A stretch of 6,366 nt of DNA from CAZCAQ01 sp964563965 (GTDB lineage Bacteria > Patescibacteriota > WWE3 > UBA101185 > UBA10185), in the NCBI GenBank assembly GCA_964563965.1, contig CAZLZI010000047.1, positions 1-6,366 of the forward strand, given 5' to 3'. The notes beneath the pieces are model-generated. The model ran no database searches, had not been told where the DNA came from, and was given only the letters and a program-made list of their open reading frames with translations. Shown one piece after another: positions 1-4,752 of the stretch. Made by a program: the position numbers and the translations under genes. Every line of letters starts with the position of its first letter. Within the stretch, counting starts at the first letter, position 1.

Positions 1-88
1 ACTTATGGTGGGCGGTACAAGGATCGAACTTGTGACCTCTCGGATGTAAACCGAGTGCTCTAACCAGCTGAGCTAACCGCCCATAAGT
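1..88 (-). other. Inverted repeat flanking the tRNA (leader/trailer stem)
   Basis: The 6 nt just before the tRNA on the minus strand (88-83, ACTTAT) are exactly complementary to the 6 nt at 6-1 (ATAAGT), which begin with the last A of the encoded CCA. In a precursor these arms could pair and extend the acceptor stem, leaving only the three bases before that A (discriminator and CC) bulged. The leader arm begins at the start site predicted from the extended -10 box. The match is short, and the window ends at base 1, so the arm might continue outside. Confidence 0.45.
6..82 (-). tRNA. tRNA-Val, anticodon UAC
   Basis: The minus strand folds into a complete 77-nt cloverleaf. The acceptor stem is GGGCGGT paired with ACCGCCC, the D arm is GCTC/GAGC, the anticodon stem is CTCGG/CCGAG around the loop TTTACAT, the variable loop has 5 nt (AGGTC), and the T arm is ACAAG/CTTGT around TTCGATC. 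The anticodon TAC lies at plus-strand 46-48 and reads valine codons. The 3' CCA is encoded in the DNA (6-8), after discriminator A at 9. All stems are fully paired, so it looks functional. It starts 18 nt downstream of the stop codon of the cohesin gene on the same strand. It could be transcribed as the tail of that operon, from its own promoter, or both. Confidence 0.97.
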
Positions 89-94
89 TCAAAT

Positions 95-103
95 ATTATA
101 TCA
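95..103 (-). promoter_or_regulatory. Extended -10 promoter for tRNA-Val
   Basis: On the minus strand the sequence TGATATAAT holds a perfect TATAAT -10 box (100-95) preceded by TGn, the extended -10 element. The TGA is also the stop codon of the cohesin gene (103-101). Start of transcription would fall near A at 88, giving a 6-nt leader before the mature tRNA. I see no good -35 box at 16-18 nt upstream, which is tolerated in extended -10 promoters. The region is AT-rich, so a chance TATAAT is possible. Confidence 0.5.
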
Positions 104-901
104 TTTTTTCAACACTTTGCTATTTAAACTAAGGATAGACTTAGTAATACTATGTATTTTACTTGTGTACTGTTTATTTAAGAAGCCTGATACCCTTAGT
201 ATTTGCCTGGTATTAGAAGTAGCTTCGGCTGAAATAGCATTTGTGTTTGGTGTTTCCACCAGCTTAAAATATGGTCCACGACGAGTGCCTGCCAGGTTTG
301 TCCCTTTCCCATCATTAACAAGAATTCTACTGCCTTTACCTACTGTAAGATCATTCCTTGTGCCAATTGCTTGACTAACAAATACTTGTGCAAATAGTGC
401 AGATTTAGCTGTATAGCCAGGATTTGGTAAACCACCAGCAATATACACTAACCCTTTATTTTTATCAGTAGTGGCAGCTAATGTAATTTTTAAAAATTGA
501 TCCTGTGGTTTAATGTCAATAATAGTTACATTTGAGGTGTCATAAGCAAGATATATCTCTGCTGCATTAATCGGGTTTGTATTTGTTATGTTTTCAATTG
601 AGATTAAGAAGCTTTTGTATACATAGTTAGGTTTAATCGGATATACCTGCTGTATATCAAGCCTATCTTTTAACATCGCATCAAACTTGTTTATGAGATT
701 GAAGGAGAATAATACTAACACAGCTTCTACTAATAATATGGTAATAACACCTAAGGCTGCTTGTTGTCGTCTATACACTTTGTATAAGACTGCAGCAGCT
801 AAAAAGCTAAGAGAAACTAGTAGTTCCCCAATAATCAGACTTAGATACAGTAAGATTACTGAAATACAAAAAAGCAGAAGTAAAATAAGTATTTTTTTCA
901 T
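101..901 (-). CDS. Membrane-anchored cohesin-domain protein
   Basis: This 266-residue protein probably displays a cohesin on the cell surface. Three hydrophobic helices lie at about residues 4-24, 25-43 and 48-69. With MKK inside and KVYRR (41-45) between helices 2 and 3 also inside, everything after residue 70 should be outside. Residues ~88-206 read as a cohesin: INAAEIYLAYD (111-121), IAGGLPNPGY (154-163) and ILVNDGKGTN (193-202) match the conserved blocks of that fold, which binds dockerin modules. The last 60 residues are a basic, unassigned tail. Its start overlaps the stop of the dockerin gene by 4 nt (ATGA), with AGGG 7 nt before the ATG, so the two are translationally coupled; it is the obvious partner for that dockerin. 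It has only one cysteine (in helix 1) and no catalytic motif. The cohesin call is from motifs seen by eye; the pairing is inference. Confidence 0.85.
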   Translation of the reverse strand: MKKILILLLLFCISVILLYLSLIIGELLVSLSFLAAAVLYKVYRRQQAALGVITILLVEAVLVLFSFNLINKFDAMLKDRLDIQQVYPIKPNYVYKSFLISIENITNTNPINAAEIYLAYDTSNVTIIDIKPQDQFLKITLAATTDKNKGLVYIAGGLPNPGYTAKSALFAQVFVSQAIGTRNDLTVGKGSRILVNDGKGTNLAGTRRGPYFKLVETPNTNAISAEATSNTRQILRVSGFLNKQYTSKIHSITKSILSLNSKVLKK

Positions 902-1872
902 CTGCCTACCCTATACATAAGAATTGAAAAGTCTACTAAATCACAGATATTATCTTGATTTAAATCACATTGTAATGTACCTCGGTTTTTATACTTCACC
1001 CACAATTCAACATATTCCGCTATATTGTCATTTGTAATACTCTCTGTTAGAAATATATTCTTGGCATACTCAAATAACTGCGGTACTAATGGATATTGAG
1101 GTAAAGTAGGATATACTACTTGCTGTTGCGGAGTTAAACCAGTGGCCAGTTGTGGTTGTGTATGACTAGCAGGAGAATCATTAGAATCTTCATCGTCATC
1201 ATCGTCATCATTATCATCTCCATAATTGTTATCATCATCAGATACTACCTGTTCTACGATCGTGAAGCTTTGCATAGGAGATGCAACGCTCTCATATGCA
1301 CCCAAACTACTTGTTAAGTAAAAGGAATGACTGCCTATGGTTAGAGCTGACGGTTGTAATTGGGCAGTGAACTCTCCTGATGCTGAAACACTTATAGTAG
1401 TATTATATAGTGTGTCGATAAAAAACTGAATCTGGGAGCTAGGTACAGCTTTCCCAGAGACAATAATACTGTCATTTACAGTATACATGCTAGTTTTATT
1501 AACTGAAAATGTAGGAGATAGGATTATATTGCTTAAAGTTGTATCAGTTCCAGGGATGAGTGTTACCGACACCGAAGTACCTGATGAGGTTCTGTTTTGA
1601 GTATCCGTTGAGGTAATGGTAAGTGTTCTTGCAGTAACATTGTAGGAAGTTAGAGTGGTAGTAAAATAACCTGTAGAGTCAGCAGTGGTGGTTGCTACAT
1701 TCGCACTATTTTCGACAAAAGTTACAAAAGAGTTTGGCGAAGTATAACCTTCAAGAATTAAATTTGTAGTACCTACTTGAACAGAAACTGAAAAGTTAGC
1801 AGATTGAGCGTAACACAGTGTTTTTATACTAACTAAGGTTAATAAAGATACCAGGGCAAAAAGTAGCTTCAT
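898..1872 (-). CDS. Secreted Ig-like protein with C-terminal dockerin
   Basis: This 324-residue protein starts with a signal peptide (MKLLFALVSLLTLVSIKTLC, likely cut after A22). Two bacterial Ig-like beta-domains follow, at ~25-105 (with GYTSPNSFVTF at 42-52 and STGYF at 66-70) and ~112-206. Then come an Asp/Asn-rich linker (212-232), a Pro/Gln-rich stretch (~236-265) and a helical C-terminus. Residues 303-314 (DLNQDNICDLVD) fit the dockerin calcium loop, with D303, N305, D307, D311 and D314 as ligands, followed by the FSILMY helix. Only one such loop is visible; classical type I dockerins have two, so this is a half-dockerin, perhaps completed by the helix at 283-296. There is no membrane anchor. 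It should be held by the cohesin encoded immediately downstream. AAAGG (1886-1882), inside the end of the previous gene, is a plausible ribosome site 9 nt from the ATG. The ligand or target of the Ig-like domains is unknown. Confidence 0.85.
   Translation of the reverse strand: MKLLFALVSLLTLVSIKTLCYAQSANFSVSVQVGTTNLILEGYTSPNSFVTFVENSANVATTTADSTGYFTTTLTSYNVTARTLTITSTDTQNRTSSGTSVSVTLIPGTDTTLSNIILSPTFSVNKTSMYTVNDSIIVSGKAVPSSQIQFFIDTLYNTTISVSASGEFTAQLQPSALTIGSHSFYLTSSLGAYESVASPMQSFTIVEQVVSDDDNNYGDDNDDDDDDEDSNDSPASHTQPQLATGLTPQQQVVYPTLPQYPLVPQLFEYAKNIFLTESITNDNIAEYVELWVKYKNRGTLQCDLNQDNICDLVDFSILMYRVGR
931..966 (-). other. Dockerin-type calcium-binding loop (codons 303-314)
   Basis: These codons encode DLNQDNICDLVD, which follows the D-x-N-x-D-x-x-x-D-x-x-D spacing of dockerin F-hand calcium loops, and are followed by a hydrophobic helix FSILMY. 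Cys302 and Cys310 lie just before and inside the loop, a feature not needed in classical dockerins and possibly a disulfide. Confidence 0.8.
1186..1239 (-). repeat. Imperfect GAT/GAC trinucleotide tract (poly-Asp linker)
   Basis: Runs of ATC/GTC triplets on the plus strand encode residues 212-229 of the dockerin protein, nearly all Asp or Asn. The tract separates the Ig-like domains from the C-terminal dockerin region. Such triplet runs can change length by slippage without breaking the frame. The acidic stretch could be a flexible spacer or a weak calcium binder; the latter is inference. Confidence 0.75.
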
Positions 1873-1877
1873 GAAGA

Positions 1878-2786
1878 CTAACCTTTGAGTAGAATGGCAA
1901 TTGCTTTAGTAAGTCGTTTTCTACCTTTAGCTAAAGCTATTAGTAGAAGCAATAAACCGACCAGTACTGGGATGACTACTTTATAAGGGATGACTACAAA
2001 TGAGTAGGTGTCTGTCAGTATTGTGTTTTTAGCTCCATACACTGCGGTTGCAGTTGCAGTATACTTGCCAAACAGATATTTTCTCTCCAGAAGTCCGTTA
2101 AACTTCCGTTCTGCAGAAGGTAAAACATTCTTTTCACCAAGACTAAGTGAGGCTACTCTTTTACCGAAGGTATTTGTTATAGCGACATTAGTTTTAGGTC
2201 TCACATGAACACTACCTTCATTTTTAATAAGTAATGTAAACTCTATTGGTCCGTACTCATATAGTGTTTTATCGGAAGTAAACTCTGCTATCTTTGCATA
2301 TTCTTTAGCATTACCTGTAACTCTCAGTAGTACTAAAGCCCCCACTTCCTGTGCTAGTGTAGCACCTGTTACTTCAGTATTTTTTGTTGGGACAGATCTA
2401 AAAATGAGTGAGGCAAACTTCCCACCAGGTTCTGCATTACGTGGGACTTGTATTTGATAGTCAATCAGTGCTGTTTGTTTTGGTTGCAAAGTTATGCTTT
2501 CAACTGCAAAAGTTACCCAACTAGCCAGTGAAAAAGAGCTACGTTCATCTAACAGTTCTACTGCCCCTTCATTACCTACCGCAATAAAGTCTTTTGCAAG
2601 AGTTTGAAGCGAAAGTGGGTTGGTAGTTATATTAGTAACTTTAACAACATTTTTTATTGTGTCACCAGGATTTGCTGTGACCTCAAACGAAGGTGGGGAA
2701 ATAGAAAAACCGGCTGATTCTTGGGCATAGGAGACACGCGCTAAAAGTATTACGAGCACATAGAATATGTATAGTTTTTTCTGCAT
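1878..2786 (-). CDS. DUF916/DUF3324-like membrane-anchored surface protein (copy 2)
   Basis: This 302-residue protein has a signal peptide (likely cut after A21, SYA|QES), two beta-domains and a C-terminal membrane helix (~267-286) followed by a basic tail GRKRLTK. Domain 1 (~26-132) shows SPPSFEVTANPGD, KVTN and PRNAEPGGKFASLIF (115-129), the pattern of DUF916, the extracellular partner domain of WxL proteins. Domain 2 (~160-264), with IKNEGSVHVRP (187-197), GKRVASL and GKYTATA, resembles DUF3324. In Firmicutes such proteins are encoded beside WxL proteins, to which they are thought to bind. Here it follows the second beta-protein gene after a 20-nt gap with no clear Shine-Dalgarno sequence. 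It matches the product of 3871-4752 in length, order of domains and motifs, so the two are likely paralogues. It contains no cysteine. The family call is by eye and distant; a generic Ig-like (COG1470-type) protein is the alternative. Confidence 0.75.
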   Translation of the reverse strand: MQKKLYIFYVLVILLARVSYAQESAGFSISPPSFEVTANPGDTIKNVVKVTNITTNPLSLQTLAKDFIAVGNEGAVELLDERSSFSLASWVTFAVESITLQPKQTALIDYQIQVPRNAEPGGKFASLIFRSVPTKNTEVTGATLAQEVGALVLLRVTGNAKEYAKIAEFTSDKTLYEYGPIEFTLLIKNEGSVHVRPKTNVAITNTFGKRVASLSLGEKNVLPSAERKFNGLLERKYLFGKYTATATAVYGAKNTILTDTYSFVVIPYKVVIPVLVGLLLLLIALAKGRKRLTKAIAILLKG

Positions 2787-2806
2787 ATCATAAAGGGCAG
2801 AAATAC

Positions 2807-3874
2807 TTAATAAACAGGCGTAGCAGTGATTATAACAGTTGTTGTATATACACCTGCATCTGTGCTACCACTCACTCCAACTTGATAACCTACTCTGGTT
2901 GTTTCTGACGACACAGGAGCTGCTGCATATGCAACCTCATAATTGGTTGTATCAAATGTTGCCCAATTATTGCTAATAAACCTAGCTGCTGTTCCGGTTC
3001 CTAGTGTAGCATCATTTGTTGTATATCCAAAGGCTTCTGTACCAGCGGCAGAGAATGACCCTGGGGAAGCATTAGTATGCGTCGCTAAATCAGAAATAGT
3101 ATTAGCACCAGAGGTGAGATCACCTGTATATCGTATGTAAGTTGTATAGCCATTATCAGAGTTTGTACTAATTGTTAGGTCATGAGCTGCAATCGCATTA
3201 GCAGATGATGTAACTGTACCAAATGGGATAGTTGTAGATGTGGTTGCTACTGTTGTAGTAGCACCATTAACTGATTGAGAGGCTGCAACCGCATTCACTG
3301 TGAATGTTAAGACTGAATCAACAGTTACCGATACAGCTTGTCCGGTTGTGTAAATAAAGGCAATTGTTGAACTGTCTACAGGAGAAGATGAACAGTCAGT
3401 ATTGTTATAGGTATTAAACTGTAAATAGTAAGCAGTATCTGCGGTTGACCCATTGGTTATACCAGTAAGTATGACTGTTCTTCCAGAAGCACTTGCAGGA
3501 GTTTCTCCCGTTCCATAAGTAATTAGTACTGTTCCATTAGTTGAAGCATCCACAGTCCAGCTTGCGGGTGTTGGTATATAATCTGAACTAGCTGAAAGGG
3601 CTGCAGATGTTGAAGTAAAAGCCGTAGGTACAGAGCCACCACTTGCTTGGGTTGAAAAGACACCTTTTATACATTTTATAGCCGACGTTGTAACATTGCT
3701 AAAATCAATTGTATACGTCACTGAGGCGGTAGAAGGTCTTGAATCAGATATCGCTACAGAGCCAGTTGTAAGTACAGCTGCATCAGCATACAGCTTACCA
3801 AACAGGCTAAATAAACCAAAGTTAAATACAAAACTTATTAATATGAATAATGGCAGATGTAATAGTTTTTTCAT
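2807..3874 (-). CDS. Secreted beta-protein with WxL-like C-terminal module
   Basis: This 355-residue protein has a signal peptide (likely cut near A30, KLYA|DAA) and is rich in Ser, Thr and Ala, as expected for secreted beta-sheet proteins. The N-terminal domain (~35-180) includes ISDSRPSTASVTYTIDFSNV and two cysteines (C68, C161) that could form a disulfide. The C-terminal module (~184-355) contains LTISTNSDNGY (233-243), FGYT (282-285) and the ending YTTTVIITATPVY, all shared with the neighbouring gene at 4752. In position and context it corresponds to a WxL domain, but Gly-Tyr stands where WxL proteins have Gly-Trp. It has no membrane anchor or sorting motif. The start overlaps the previous gene's stop by 4 nt (ATGA), with AAGGA (3891-3887) 12 nt upstream. 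Its likely partner is the DUF916-like protein encoded just downstream. Its function on the surface, whether adhesion or coat, is not visible. Confidence 0.75.
   Translation of the reverse strand: MKKLLHLPLFILISFVFNFGLFSLFGKLYADAAVLTTGSVAISDSRPSTASVTYTIDFSNVTTSAIKCIKGVFSTQASGGSVPTAFTSTSAALSASSDYIPTPASWTVDASTNGTVLITYGTGETPASASGRTVILTGITNGSTADTAYYLQFNTYNNTDCSSSPVDSSTIAFIYTTGQAVSVTVDSVLTFTVNAVAASQSVNGATTTVATTSTTIPFGTVTSSANAIAAHDLTISTNSDNGYTTYIRYTGDLTSGANTISDLATHTNASPGSFSAAGTEAFGYTTNDATLGTGTAARFISNNWATFDTTNYEVAYAAAPVSSETTRVGYQVGVSGSTDAGVYTTTVIITATPVY
2810..3325 (-). other. C-terminal WxL-like module, copy 2
   Basis: This segment encodes residues ~184-355 of the second beta-protein and is the counterpart of 4755-5258. 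The spacing between GY and LTS is identical in both copies (nine residues). The DNA at the 3' ends is also alike around the stop codon (TTAATAAA...GGCGTA on the plus strand at 2807 and 4752), which fits gene duplication. Copy 1 has an inserted Cys-containing loop that is absent here. Confidence 0.7.
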
Positions 3875-4752
3875 TGCTTATAGTTTTCCTTCATACTTTG
3901 TAGTATGAACTTTCTTCTAAGGTATAGTGTGACCAGTGCGACTAGAAATGTCAAGATTGTAGATAAGAGTATGCTCATTGAGCTTGTAAATACAGCATAA
4001 AACTCTTTAGTGTCTGTCAGGCTTTTATACGAGATTTTATAGATGCCTGAACTAATGGCTACCTCTGGTTTTAGGCTTAGTTCTTTATATGTGTTTGGGA
4101 ATATAAGTGCTGGTGGCAAAGGTAACCTCGTTTGTTGATTAGTTAGTAAATTAGACATAATTACCTCACCACTAGGCATAGTATGTACATTACCAAGGTT
4201 TTCAAAGCCAAGTATTAGCACAGCTTTATTAGTTGTAATGAATTTATTTTTAAAGCCTGTAAACACTAGATGTGAAATAGTTTTACCCTCGACTTTCGCA
4301 AGTAGTAAAACGCCTAGCTTAGGTACGGAAGTAGTTTTCGCTTGACTTAATTTTGTAATATCTGCCACTGGCTGAATATAGAGAGTGCCATAATAACCAC
4401 CGGGTGGTGTATCTTTAGCTGGACTAAATACAATGCTAAGCTTTCTTACATCTCCAGGATTAAGAATGAACTCTTGCTGTACAGGTTTTATCCAGTCTGG
4501 AGGACTTAGTTCTTGGTCAGAAACAGTTGCATAATCAGCAAGTCTTAAATGTTCAATACTCACGACAAAACCAGTTGGTTGGGTTGAAGTACTTTTTACA
4601 ATAAGATCACGCGAATAGACTTTGCCTTTTTCCAAAGCCAATTCAATTATCGCAGGACTAACAACCAGACCAGTACTCTCTGAAGTTGTTTGTGCTCGTA
4701 CTTTAGTGATCGATGCAATTAGTAGAAATGAGAAAATTAAGTGTTTTAGCAT
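3871..4752 (-). CDS. DUF916/DUF3324-like membrane-anchored surface protein (copy 1)
   Basis: This 293-residue protein has a signal peptide (MLKHLIFSFLLIASITKVRA, then QTT), two beta-domains and a C-terminal membrane helix (~258-277) with a basic cytoplasmic tail (LRRKFILQSMKENYK). Domain 1 (~28-127) carries VVSPAIIELALEKG, WIKP, ILNPGD and PPGGYYGTLYI (116-126), the DUF916-like pattern; domain 2 (~155-250) carries FENLGNVHTMPSGEV (183-197) and SGIYKISY, the DUF3324-like pattern. GVLLLAKVEG (147-156) aligns with GALVLLRVTG in the product of 1878-2786, supporting common ancestry. Its ATG shares one base with the upstream stop (TAATG) and there is no Shine-Dalgarno sequence, so translation probably depends on reinitiation. 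It should sit in the membrane and bind the C-terminal module of the large protein encoded upstream; that partnership is inferred from gene order and from WxL loci. Confidence 0.75.
   Translation of the reverse strand: MLKHLIFSFLLIASITKVRAQTTSESTGLVVSPAIIELALEKGKVYSRDLIVKSTSTQPTGFVVSIEHLRLADYATVSDQELSPPDWIKPVQQEFILNPGDVRKLSIVFSPAKDTPPGGYYGTLYIQPVADITKLSQAKTTSVPKLGVLLLAKVEGKTISHLVFTGFKNKFITTNKAVLILGFENLGNVHTMPSGEVIMSNLLTNQQTRLPLPPALIFPNTYKELSLKPEVAISSGIYKISYKSLTDTKEFYAVFTSSMSILLSTILTFLVALVTLYLRRKFILQSMKENYKQ

Noticed and set aside
83..130. Rho-independent terminator between the cohesin gene and the tRNA
   Set aside because: The minus-strand run of A residues near 104-110 is not preceded by a GC-rich hairpin, and no T tract follows a stem on that strand.
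117..374. Plus-strand ORF of 85 codons, and similar ones at 687-920, 2008-2208, 2943-3140, 3696-3908 and 5389-5631
   Set aside because: All lie opposite minus-strand genes with clear domains; their translations show no recognisable motif and they have no independent context.
1804..1872. Lipoprotein signal in the dockerin protein (Cys20 near the end of the signal peptide)
   Set aside because: The residues before the cysteine (K-T-L-C) do not fit a lipobox; an ordinary signal peptide cut after A22 fits better.
2787..2806. Separate promoter in the 20-nt gap before the copy 2 anchor gene
   Set aside because: The gap is too short and has no -10/-35 pair; cotranscription is simpler.
101..4752. 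Recoded UGA (glycine) genetic code, as in Gracilibacteria and Absconditabacteria
   Set aside because: No gene has an in-frame UGA inside, and UGA ends three genes at sensible places, two of them in ATGA overlaps.
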